From Pseudomonas sessilinigenes (GTDB taxonomy: Bacteria > Pseudomonadota > Gammaproteobacteria > Pseudomonadales > Pseudomonadaceae), in NCBI RefSeq assembly GCF_003850565.1, contig NZ_CP027706.1:3410001-3474000 (forward strand): a stretch of DNA of 64,000 nt, written 5' to 3'. Positions 23,444 through 31,417 of this stretch are shown piece by piece. The notes below the pieces were generated by a model that ran no database searches, was not told where the DNA came from, and saw only the letters and a list, made by a program, of their open reading frames with translations. A program made the translations under genes and the position numbers. Numbering within the stretch: position 1 is the stretch's first letter; the number at the start of each line of letters is the position of its first letter.

Positions 23444-24157
23444 ATGACATGGAAAAAGCTGGCCGCACTCCCCGAGCATCAATTCGTCGGTGCCTACGGG
23501 ATCCAATACTGGGCCATTCGCGAGGGCAAGGTCTGGCATCAAGGGCGCAAGTTGGCGGCCGCTGATCCGCAGACATTCGAGTTCTGCGAGGAGCAGTATT
23601 TCCTGGGCCGGGATGCTTCCTGCATTTACCACGCCTGGAGCCGTTTGCCGAAAATAGACCGCGACAGCTTTCGCCGAGTCGGCCTGTATTGGCTGGACCG
23701 GCAGCATGTCTACTTCGAATATGAAACCTCGTTCAAGGCCCTGCGGGACGTCGATCCCGGCAGCTTTCGCCATGTGGGCGGCAGTTACGGCGCCGACGAC
23801 CACAGCGCCTGGTACTACGGCCGGAAGATGAGCGGCAACCCACGGTGCATGGACTTGCGGGTCATTGCCGAGAACGACCTGTATGCCTGTGATGGCGAGG
23901 CCGTCTACTACGATGGCAAGCCGCTCAAGGGCGTGCTCGCCGCACAATGGCGAATCCTCACCGAGGAGTTTTCGGGTGATGGCAAGAACCTCTATTTCGC
24001 CGAGAGAAAACTGGCGCGGGCCGACTTTGCGACCTGGCGGCATGTTCATGGCGCCTGGTCGAAAGACCAGCACCGGGTCTTCCACATGAATCTTGTGATG
24101 AAGGACTTGGCGCCCGAGGGCTTCGATGAAACCCAGGCCAGGCACCTGTCCAGATGA
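23444..24157 (+). CDS. DKNYY family protein
   Basis: This 237-residue protein is built of repeats of about 20-25 residues of the type 'F...G..YG.D...Y.Y..GR...': DPQTFEFCEEQYFLGRDAS, DRDSFRRVGLYWLDRQHV, DPGSFRHVGGSYGADDHS, then DLYACDGEAVYYDGKPLKG and GDGKNLYFAERKL. This matches the DKNYY family, which is of unknown function and often beside toxin-immunity loci. There is no signal peptide, so it is cytosolic. The ATG at 23444 follows AGGGATCGCTTCG. The downstream SMI1-like gene is on the same strand. Confidence 0.75.
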   Translation: MTWKKLAALPEHQFVGAYGIQYWAIREGKVWHQGRKLAAADPQTFEFCEEQYFLGRDASCIYHAWSRLPKIDRDSFRRVGLYWLDRQHVYFEYETSFKALRDVDPGSFRHVGGSYGADDHSAWYYGRKMSGNPRCMDLRVIAENDLYACDGEAVYYDGKPLKGVLAAQWRILTEEFSGDGKNLYFAERKLARADFATWRHVHGAWSKDQHRVFHMNLVMKDLAPEGFDETQARHLSR

Positions 24158-24209
24158 TGGCGCCTGCACTCCAGGCCCTGCGCCCATACCCGCCAGGATG
24201 ATCCGCCGT

Positions 24210-24971
24210 ATGTCCAGCACCGACCAGGACCACCTCCCTGACCCCATGCCGGGCGAGGTCGCAGAGTTCATTGCCGCTGCCATCGTCACCGGCGACCTCG
24301 AGTTGCCGGATAGCTATCCGACGCTAGACGAGTGGGCGCGCTTCCAGATCGGCTATCGCTCCCATGGCCTGACCGGCGAAAGCCTTGTCGCCTCTAGCTG
24401 CGGCGCCTGGCAGCCGGGCTGGTACGTGATCGCCAGGAACTACTTCGACGATCCGTTCTTCATCGATATCCATGAGCAGGCCGCGGGCTTTCCCGTGTAC
24501 TTTGCCCGGCATGGAGCGGGTCGTTGGGAGGCGACGATGATCGCCCCCAGCCTCCAGGGTTTCGCCCAGTTGTTGTCGGCATTGCACGATCTGGCCCCGG
24601 CAAGTCCGCAAGCCCTGCACTTGATCGAGAATGAAACCGACCTGGCCCTTGAGCTGTGGCGCGAAGTCCATCGGCAACGCAGCGAGTGCGACCAGCCAGC
24701 AGAGCCGGACGTCGAGCAGCCAGTGCTGGACCAGAGCCTCTACCAATGCGGCCAATTGCTCATCACCGGCATCGGCCCGCAGAAGATCAAGGTGGTGAAG
24801 ATTTTCCGCGCCGCGCTCGATGTACCCCTGGCACAGGCCCTGGCATTGGCGCAGCTGGACGAAATCCTGGTCGGCAGTGGCTTGCGCATACGCCTGCTGG
24901 CGCTGCAGGAGCAACTGCAGGCCGCAGGGGCAACGGTGGAGTTCCGGCCCGATGGCGAGCCGGTTCCCTAG
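24210..24971 (+). CDS. SMI1/KNR4-like protein fused to an L7/L12-like C-terminal domain
   Basis: This is a 253-residue protein. The first 150 residues resemble SMI1/KNR4-type proteins (PDSYPTLDEWARFQIGYR, WYVIARNYFDDPFFIDI, FPVYFARHGAG). The last 70 residues (QKIKVVKIFRAALDVPLAQ, LDEILVGSGLRIRLLALQEQ, AAGATVEF) have the IKVVKxxR...AGATVE pattern of the ribosomal protein L7/L12 C-terminal domain. SMI1-like proteins are frequent immunity factors against polymorphic toxins. The L7/L12 CTD recruits translation GTPases. The start could be the ATG at 24198 or 24210. Function is inferred only. Confidence 0.72.
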   Translation: MSSTDQDHLPDPMPGEVAEFIAAAIVTGDLELPDSYPTLDEWARFQIGYRSHGLTGESLVASSCGAWQPGWYVIARNYFDDPFFIDIHEQAAGFPVYFARHGAGRWEATMIAPSLQGFAQLLSALHDLAPASPQALHLIENETDLALELWREVHRQRSECDQPAEPDVEQPVLDQSLYQCGQLLITGIGPQKIKVVKIFRAALDVPLAQALALAQLDEILVGSGLRIRLLALQEQLQAAGATVEFRPDGEPVP

Positions 24972-24995
24972 GCTGGGTGCGGTGCGGCGACGGGT

Positions 24996-26030
24996 CTACT
25001 TGCCTGGTTTCTTAAGGCTGATCGGCAGGCCCCACACCAGGTCCTCCATGCCTTTCTCACCCAGTACCTGGGTCTTCATCGGCTGGATGCGCGCCAGCAC
25101 CTGGCGGCCTGTCTCGGAGAGTTTCGGTTGCTCGTGATCGATGAACTTCTGCGTAAACTCCATGGGCGCGGGTCGCATGTAGACCTGGATGTCCCGCAGG
25201 GCGCACTTGATGTTTTGCGTGTCCACGGCCTTGCAGGTTTTCGGGTCGTAGTGCACGCCCGGAGTCTTCAGGTGGAAGCGGTCGCTGAGCAGGATCTGGC
25301 CCGGTTTGATGGTGAAGGCCAGCGGGGCATAGGCGTCGGGTATCTGCGCTTGCAGTTTGATGGACTGGACGTCCTGAATCTTCGTGCCTTCGGTCCAACC
25401 GCCCTGGGAGACCTGCTCGCGCTGGGTGTAGTTCTGTTGTGACCAGCTCACGCATTGGCCGGACGCCATGTGCACGGCGCTGCAGACGTTCTGGGAGTAG
25501 GTCCTGTCGGCATAGGAGGCATCACGCCAATACTCTTCCTTGACGAACCGGCGATACAGCACGGCGGACAGGTTCACCGCGCCCAAGGGCGTGGCCCCCG
25601 GCTGGCCCTTGGGCGCCTTGATGTCGGCCAGGGTGCTGTCGATCTTGTAGTCGATCCCGCCGGACAACAGGTAGGTCCCCGGCGGGATGATGTTGACCTC
25701 GAGGAAGTCCCACAGGTAGACGGCGTCCTTGATCTTCTCCAGGTCGTTGTTGGCGAAGGCCTGCATGTAGGCGATGCCGGGCATGTCCTTGTTCTTGAAG
25801 ATGACCCGGTGCGAATAGCTGGAAAGATCGGTCACGCTCTTGTTGGGCATCAGCGTCGGCACCAGCACCACGGACATGCCTTCGCGGGTGGCCTGGTCGA
25901 GCATGTCCAGCAGTTGGCTGGTAGGGTTCTTTTGCGCGGGGCTGGCAGGGCCGCCAATCGATGCGCAGGCGGCCAACAAGCTGGCGGGGGCCAGGATCGC
26001 CAAGGAACGCAGGCTTTTTAGAGTTTTCAT
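24996..26030 (-). CDS. Lipoprotein of unknown function, copy 2
   Basis: This is a 344-residue protein. The signal MKTLKSLRSLAILAPAS ends in L-A-A-C with Cys22. It is paralogous to the protein at 18532: REGMSVVLVPTLMPNKS, PPGTYLLSGGIDYKI, VCSAVHMASGQCVSWSQQNY, FHLKTPGVHY, RPAPMEFTQKFI, KGMEDLVWGLPISL. The shared Cys positions support a common fold. AAGGACATCCA precedes the ATG. The two copies are 6 kb apart on opposite strands with a catabolic operon between. No function is known. Confidence 0.85.
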   Translation of the reverse strand: MKTLKSLRSLAILAPASLLAACASIGGPASPAQKNPTSQLLDMLDQATREGMSVVLVPTLMPNKSVTDLSSYSHRVIFKNKDMPGIAYMQAFANNDLEKIKDAVYLWDFLEVNIIPPGTYLLSGGIDYKIDSTLADIKAPKGQPGATPLGAVNLSAVLYRRFVKEEYWRDASYADRTYSQNVCSAVHMASGQCVSWSQQNYTQREQVSQGGWTEGTKIQDVQSIKLQAQIPDAYAPLAFTIKPGQILLSDRFHLKTPGVHYDPKTCKAVDTQNIKCALRDIQVYMRPAPMEFTQKFIDHEQPKLSETGRQVLARIQPMKTQVLGEKGMEDLVWGLPISLKKPGK

Positions 26031-26411
26031 TGGATGTCCTTATCGGCACGAGGCCATGACTGGGTACTGGGGTTGCGGCGACCGAAATTAGTGGATGGGC
26101 AGCACCGGGAGTTCCAGCCTGCCGTCGACTGGGTCACTGTCGAACAGCCTGATCGGCGTTTTCAATAGCACTAAAGCCCTAGGGATGGAAAGCGCAAGGC
26201 GCTCTTGTCGTACGGCGTGCCAGCAGGCGCCAGGGGACGAACAAATCGCCAATTGCCATGAACAGTGAATTTTTTCGGATTCCTGGCTATCTGATGGCAT
26301 GGAGCCCCGGCCGGTAGAACACTGGCCATCTCGCTGTCCGCTCGTACCTGCCACCATCCGGGCCCGGGGCAAAGGTATGCATGAGCACAGTCCAGCCATA
26401 GGGAAACTGCT
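26031..26411. other. Upstream region of proP
   Basis: No gene is supported in these 381 bases between the divergent lipoprotein 2 and proP genes. A short run ATTTTTTCGG occurs near 26270 without a stem. The proP ribosome site AGGGAAA lies at 26398-26404. Promoters for both genes should be here but none is clear by eye. Confidence 0.5.
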
Positions 26412-27914
26412 ATGAAGTCGCGCAAGAAAAGGGTCAAGCCGATCGGCTTGAAGGACATCACCATCGTCGACGACGCCAAGATGCGCAAGGCGATCACCGC
26501 CGCCGCGCTGGGCAATGCCATGGAGTGGTTCGACTTTGGTGTCTATGGTTTCGTCGCCTATGCGCTGGGCAAGGTGTTTTTCCCCAATGCCAGCCCCAGC
26601 GTGCAGATGATCGCTGCCCTGGCGACCTTCTCCGTGCCCTTCCTGATCCGCCCCCTGGGCGGGTTGTTCTTCGGGGTCCTGGGCGACCGCTACGGACGGC
26701 AGAAGGTCCTGGCGGCGACCATCGTGATCATGTCCCTGAGCACCTTCGCCATCGGCCTGATCCCGTCCTATGCCTCGATCGGCATCTGGGCGCCGATCCT
26801 GTTGTTGCTGGCCAAGATGGCCCAGGGCTTTTCCGTGGGCGGGGAGTACACCGGCGCCTCGATCTTCGTCGCCGAATACGCCCCGGACCGCAAGCGCGGG
26901 TTCCTCGGCAGCTGGCTGGACTTCGGCTCGATCGCCGGCTTCGTCCTCGGCGCGGGCCTGGTGGTGCTGATCTCCACCATCCTGGGTGAAGAGAAGTTCC
27001 TCGAGTGGGGCTGGCGCCTGCCGTTCTTCCTGGCCTTGCCGCTGGGCCTCATCGGCCTCTACCTGCGCCATGCCCTGGAGGAGACCCCGGCCTTCCAGCA
27101 GCATGTCGAGAAGCTCGAGCAAGGTGACCGCGAAGGCCTGGCTTCGGGCCCGGCGGTGTCGTTCAAGGAAGTGGCGACCCAGCACTGGCGCAGCCTGGTG
27201 ACCTGTGTCGGCGTGGTGGTGGCGACCAACGTCACCTACTACATGCTGCTGACCTACATGCCCAGCTACCTGTCGCACAACCTGCACTACAGCGAAGACC
27301 ACGGGGTGCTGATCATTATCGCGATCATGGTCGGCATGCTGTTCGTGCAACCGCTGATCGGCTTCATGAGCGACAAGGTCGGACGCCGGCCCTTCATCAT
27401 CTTCGGCAGCGTCGGCCTGTTCGTGCTGGCCATCCCGGCCTTCATGCTGATCAACAGCGGGGTACTGGGGGTGATCTTCGCCGGCCTGTTGATCCTGGCC
27501 GTGTTGCTCAACTTCTTCATCGGCGTGATGGCCTCCACGTTGCCGGCGATGTTCCCCACGCGCATCCGCTACAGCGCCCTGGCCAGCGCCTTCAACATCT
27601 CGGTGCTGATCGCGGGCCTGACCCCGACGATCGCCGCCTGGCTGGTGGAAACCACCGAGAACCTGTACATGCCGGCCTACTACCTGATGGTGATCGCGGT
27701 GATCGGCTTGATCACCGGTATTTCCATGCGCGAGACGGCCAACAAGCCATTGCGTGGCGCGGCCCCGGCGGCGGCCGATATCGAGGAGGCCCGGGAGTTG
27801 CTCCAGGAGCACCACGACAACATCGAGCAGAAGATCGAAGACATCGATACGCAGATCGCCGAGCTCGAGGCCAAGCGCAAGAACCTGGTGCAGCAGCACC
27901 CGCGGATCGACTAG
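26412..27914 (+). CDS. proP: ProP-type osmoprotectant:proton symporter
   Basis: The 500 residues are the same length as E. coli ProP. It is an MHS-family MFS protein: KAITAAALGNAMEWFDFGVY (TM1), PLGGLFFGVLGDRYGRQK (loop 2-3 motif), FSVGGEYTGASIF, and 12 predicted helices. The last 45 residues (about 452-496: EARELLQEHHDNIEQKIEDI, AELEAKRKNL) form a heptad coiled coil, the osmosensory tail of ProP orthologues. It imports proline, betaine or ectoine under osmotic stress. A GC-rich inverted repeat follows the stop at 27921-27943. Confidence 0.92.
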   Translation: MKSRKKRVKPIGLKDITIVDDAKMRKAITAAALGNAMEWFDFGVYGFVAYALGKVFFPNASPSVQMIAALATFSVPFLIRPLGGLFFGVLGDRYGRQKVLAATIVIMSLSTFAIGLIPSYASIGIWAPILLLLAKMAQGFSVGGEYTGASIFVAEYAPDRKRGFLGSWLDFGSIAGFVLGAGLVVLISTILGEEKFLEWGWRLPFFLALPLGLIGLYLRHALEETPAFQQHVEKLEQGDREGLASGPAVSFKEVATQHWRSLVTCVGVVVATNVTYYMLLTYMPSYLSHNLHYSEDHGVLIIIAIMVGMLFVQPLIGFMSDKVGRRPFIIFGSVGLFVLAIPAFMLINSGVLGVIFAGLLILAVLLNFFIGVMASTLPAMFPTRIRYSALASAFNISVLIAGLTPTIAAWLVETTENLYMPAYYLMVIAVIGLITGISMRETANKPLRGAAPAAADIEEARELLQEHHDNIEQKIEDIDTQIAELEAKRKNLVQQHPRID

Positions 27915-27920
27915 GACCTG

Positions 27921-27943
27921 GGGCCCGGCTCGGCGCCGGGCCC
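27921..27943. terminator. GC-rich hairpin between convergent proP and SIP genes
   Basis: GGGCCCGGC and GCCGGGCCC form a perfect 9-bp stem with a 5-base loop, 7 bases after the proP stop. No T-run follows on either side, so termination would be weak or Rho-aided. It is a plausible transcript end for two convergent operons. Confidence 0.4.
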
Positions 27944-27985
27944 ACGACTGGACGTCGCGGCCCAGGAGAGTGGCAGCAGGGCGCT

Positions 27986-28702
27986 TCAGTCGCGGTCGCG
28001 GTGGTCGGCGACGCCGCGCATCCAGTAGCCCTTGCTGCGTACCAGGCGGCGCTGGATCGAACAGGCGTCGGTGAGGTAGTCGCGGACTTCGTTGATCGCC
28101 TGGGCTTCGGCGGCGATCCAGAACTGCCCGACCCCCGAAGGCAACTGGAGCTTGTCGATGCCTTCGAGCAGCAGGTTGGTGGCGTGCGGATGCTCGTCGC
28201 GGAACATCCATTCGTAGTTGACCGTGGCCAGGGTGTCCATGGCCTGCAGCTCGGTCATGCTCGCCGCTTCCAGCACCACCACCGCGCGGTCGCCGGGGGC
28301 CAGGCTCTCGAGGATGCTCATCACCGCCGGGGTGCCGGTTTCATCGGCGGCCAGCAGCAACCATTCGGCCTCTTCCTGGGGCTGGAAACCACCACGCAAT
28401 GCCGAACAGCCGATCCAGTCGCCGACCCGGGCCTGCTCCGCCCAGCGTCCGGCCGGGCCATGGCCATGGCGGACGAAGTCGATATCGACGCTGGACGAAT
28501 GCCGGTGATGCCGGCGGATGGTGTAGGCACGACTGGCGGGGGTGTCACCATTGGGCAGGAACAGCTTCAGCCATTGGGCCGGCTGGCACTCCAGGTCGTC
28601 GCCGAACAGCTCGCCCCTGAAGGTGACGCGCCGTACCAGGGGGGTGAGGTCATGGAGGGCGGTGACTTCGAGGTCGTATTTCATTTTTTTACGCAGGAAC
28701 AT
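27986..28702 (-). CDS. Siderophore-interacting FAD/NAD(P)H ferric reductase
   Basis: This 238-residue protein is of the SIP family. The FAD region has LVRRVTFRGELF, PAQWLKLFLP and the R-x-Y-T motif in SRAYTIRRHH. The NAD(P)H side has LLLAADETGTPAVMSILESL and FWIAAEAQAINEVRDYL. It would reduce Fe(III)-siderophore to release iron in the cytoplasm. GGAG precedes the ATG at 28702. The gene follows emrB by 13 bases on the same strand, so it is the last gene of an efflux operon rather than of an uptake operon. Confidence 0.85.
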   Translation of the reverse strand: MFLRKKMKYDLEVTALHDLTPLVRRVTFRGELFGDDLECQPAQWLKLFLPNGDTPASRAYTIRRHHRHSSSVDIDFVRHGHGPAGRWAEQARVGDWIGCSALRGGFQPQEEAEWLLLAADETGTPAVMSILESLAPGDRAVVVLEAASMTELQAMDTLATVNYEWMFRDEHPHATNLLLEGIDKLQLPSGVGQFWIAAEAQAINEVRDYLTDACSIQRRLVRSKGYWMRGVADHRDRD

Positions 28703-28715
28703 GAATACTCCGGAT

Positions 28716-30242
28716 CTACTTGGCTTTCGCCTTGGGTGAATGAGCCAGCCAGACGATGCTGAGCACGGCGAAGAACAGCCATGCGCTGGCCAGCGAGAAG
28801 TCGTTGAGCGCCAACATGTGGGCCTGGCGATCGATGGCCCGGCCTAGCCATTCCAGGGCGCCCTCGGGTGACAGGCCGAGGCTGTCGAGGTTGGCCCGGG
28901 CCTGCCCGCTCCAGTGATCGAAAGAGCTCATGCGTTCGGCCAGGTCGACCTGGTGGCCGCGGGCCCGGTGATCCCAGAACGCCGGGCCGAGGGATACGGC
29001 GAAGCTGGCGCCGGTCATGCGCAGGGCGTTCTGCAAGCCGAGGGCCGCGGGGATCTTTTCCGGTGGCAGGCGCGACAGCGAAATGGCCACCAGCGGCGTG
29101 AACAGGAAGGCCGTGCCGGCGCCCATCAGCACCGAGTTCCAACCGATGAACTGAATGTCCAGGCCGGTCTCGAAGCCCATGCGCCACAACGAGGCGCCGA
29201 TCCAGCAGATGAAGGCCATGCTCGCCAGCATCCGCGCATCCAGGTGCTGCATCAGCCGCCCGATGAAGGGCGCCAGCACCACCCCGGCGATCCCCAGGGG
29301 CGCGGTGGCGATCCCGGCCCAGGTCGCGGTGTAGCCCATCTCGGTCTGTAGCCACAGTGGCACCAGCACCAGCGAGGCGAAGTACAGGGAGAAACCCAGG
29401 GTCACGCACAGGGTGCCGATGGCGTAGTTGCGCTCCTTGAACAGGCGCAGATCGAGAATCGGATGCTGCTCGGTCAGTTCCCAGCTGATCAATGACGCAA
29501 AACCCAGCACCGCCACCGCCGCGAGTACGCGGATCGGCGTGGAGGCGAACCAGTCCAGGTCCTGGCCCTTGTCGAGGAGAATCTGCAGCGAACCGACCGC
29601 GACCATCAGCAACAACAAGCCGATCACATCCACTGGCAGTTTGCGGGTCGGGTTGTCCCGGCCATGCAGGACCTGACTGAGGGTCAGCAGGATGAACGCC
29701 CCGACCGGCACGTTGATGTAGAAGATCCATGGCCAGCTGATGTTATCGGTCAGGTAGCCGCCCAGGATCGGGCCGCACACCGGCCCGAGGAAGGTAGTCA
29801 TCGACCACACCACCAGCGCCGAGGTGCGTCGCTCGGGCGGGAAGATCGCCACCAGCAGGGCCTGGGACAGCGGGGCCAGGGGGCCGCACACCGCGCCCTG
29901 GAAGATCCGGAACAACAGCAGCGAACCAAGGTTCGGCGCCAGGCCGCAGCACACCGAGGCCAGCACGAACAGGGCGACCGCGGTCATGAACAGCTTGACC
30001 TGGCCGAAGCGCTGCACCAGCCAGCCGGTCAGTGGCAGGCCGATGGCCAGGGAGATGCTGAACGAGGTCAGCACCCAGGTGCCCTGGTCGGGGGCCACGC
30101 CGAGGTTGCCGGAAATGGTCGGCACCGCGACGTTGGCGATGGTGGTATCGAGCACCATCATGAAATTGGCCATGCCGATCGCCAGCGCGCCCAGGAGCAG
30201 CGTGCCGCCGCTCAGTGGTTCGATGGGACGCTTGGCGATCAT
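28716..30242 (-). CDS. emrB: EmrB/QacA-type DHA2 efflux permease
   Basis: This is a 508-residue MFS protein with 14 predicted helices. MMVLDTTIANVAVPTISGNL (motif D1), WVLTSFSISLAIGLPLTGWL, RIFQGAVCGPLAPLSQALL and LGPVCGPILGGYLTD (motif C, typical of antiporters) are all present. It would export lipophilic compounds by proton antiport with EmrA and an outer-membrane channel. The ATG overlaps the emrA stop (ATGA). The NodT-type channel is in the same operon, so a complete tripartite pump is encoded. Confidence 0.9.
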   Translation of the reverse strand: MIAKRPIEPLSGGTLLLGALAIGMANFMMVLDTTIANVAVPTISGNLGVAPDQGTWVLTSFSISLAIGLPLTGWLVQRFGQVKLFMTAVALFVLASVCCGLAPNLGSLLLFRIFQGAVCGPLAPLSQALLVAIFPPERRTSALVVWSMTTFLGPVCGPILGGYLTDNISWPWIFYINVPVGAFILLTLSQVLHGRDNPTRKLPVDVIGLLLLMVAVGSLQILLDKGQDLDWFASTPIRVLAAVAVLGFASLISWELTEQHPILDLRLFKERNYAIGTLCVTLGFSLYFASLVLVPLWLQTEMGYTATWAGIATAPLGIAGVVLAPFIGRLMQHLDARMLASMAFICWIGASLWRMGFETGLDIQFIGWNSVLMGAGTAFLFTPLVAISLSRLPPEKIPAALGLQNALRMTGASFAVSLGPAFWDHRARGHQVDLAERMSSFDHWSGQARANLDSLGLSPEGALEWLGRAIDRQAHMLALNDFSLASAWLFFAVLSIVWLAHSPKAKAK

Positions 30243-31417
30243 CGTTCGTTCCTCGACAGGTTGAGTTTCGACGCTTGCAGGTTCTGCGCGATGATCTGCT
30301 CGACCAGCGCCTGGCTACCTTGCTGGAGGTTGTCGTAGACCCCGGTGCTGTCTTGCAGCTTGGCTGGCTCGGGTTGCTCCCCGGGATCGCCGAGGATCGC
30401 CTTGGCGCTCATCGACAGGCCGATGCGCAGCGGGTGGCGCAGTACTTCCTCGCGGTCCAGGGCGATGCGCACCGGCACCCGTTGCACCACCTTGATCCAG
30501 TTGCCGGTGGCGTTCTGCGCCGGGATGGTGGCGAAGGCGGCGCCGCTGCCAGCCTCGATGCCCTGGATACGCCCGTGGTAGGTGACTCTCTCGCCATACA
30601 AGTCGGCGAACAGTTCCACCGCCTGGCCGACCTTGATCTGCCCCAACTGCGATTCCTTGAAGTTGGCTTCCACCCAGACCCTGTCCAGCGGTACCAACCC
30701 CATCAGTACGGTGCCGGGCTCGATATGCTGGCCCACTTGTACGGCGCGCTTGGTGACCAGGCCATCGGCCGGCGCGGGAACCTTGGTCCGGGCCAGGGCC
30801 AGGTAGGCTTCGCGCACCCGTTCGGCCGCCGCGCTAACCTGCGGATGATTCTCCACCGTGGTCCCCTGGATCCGTGCCTGCAGGGCCGCCAGCTTGGCCT
30901 CGGCGGCACGCAATCCGGACTGGGCCACCTGCGCCGCTTCCTCGGCGTGGTGCAGGTCCTCGCCGGAGACCCCGCCCTGGGCGATCACCGCGCGGCGCCG
31001 CTGCAGGTCCTGGCTGGCGCGGCTGGCCTCGGCCTGGCGCAACCTGACCTGGGCCGCCAGGTCGTTCTCCTCGGCATACAGGCTGCTGACCGTGCGCACG
31101 GTCAGGGCCAGTTGATGACTGGCGGCGTCCAGGCCCAGGCGGGCATCGGCCGGGTCGATTTCGACCAGGGCGTCACCGGCCTTCACGGTGTCGGTGTTCT
31201 GGACATGCACCGCCGTAGCGGTGCCGCGCGCCTGGGCCGAGACCAGGATCACGTCGCCTCGCACGTAGGCGTTGTCGGTGCTTTCGTAGAGGCGGCCATA
31301 GAGCAGCCACCAGGCGCCGGCCGCGAGAATCAGGGCCAGGGCCACCAGGGTGATGATCAGGAAGTTCAGGCCACGGCGCGACTTGGCCGGGGTCGGGGTT
31401 GGGGAGGCGTCAGTCAT
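30239..31417 (-). CDS. emrA: EmrA/HlyD-type periplasmic adaptor
   Basis: This 392-residue protein has one N-terminal membrane anchor (GLNFLIITLVALALILAAGA), then the lipoyl half YESTDNAYVRGDVILVSAQ and a coiled-coil hairpin of about 110 residues rich in Q/R/A. The second lipoyl half is KVPAPADGLVTKRAVQVGQH, and the barrel includes VWVEANFKESQLGQIKVGQ. It links EmrB to the outer-membrane channel. The ATG at 31417 lies inside the end of the nodT-type gene. The C-terminus is longer than E. coli EmrA by a Q-rich tail. Confidence 0.9.
   Translation of the reverse strand: MTDASPTPTPAKSRRGLNFLIITLVALALILAAGAWWLLYGRLYESTDNAYVRGDVILVSAQARGTATAVHVQNTDTVKAGDALVEIDPADARLGLDAASHQLALTVRTVSSLYAEENDLAAQVRLRQAEASRASQDLQRRRAVIAQGGVSGEDLHHAEEAAQVAQSGLRAAEAKLAALQARIQGTTVENHPQVSAAAERVREAYLALARTKVPAPADGLVTKRAVQVGQHIEPGTVLMGLVPLDRVWVEANFKESQLGQIKVGQAVELFADLYGERVTYHGRIQGIEAGSGAAFATIPAQNATGNWIKVVQRVPVRIALDREEVLRHPLRIGLSMSAKAILGDPGEQPEPAKLQDSTGVYDNLQQGSQALVEQIIAQNLQASKLNLSRNER

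Noticed and set aside
26088..28211. 707-codon open frame on the minus strand
   Set aside because: It covers proP in antisense and has the H/Q/D-rich composition of a shadow of membrane-protein codons.
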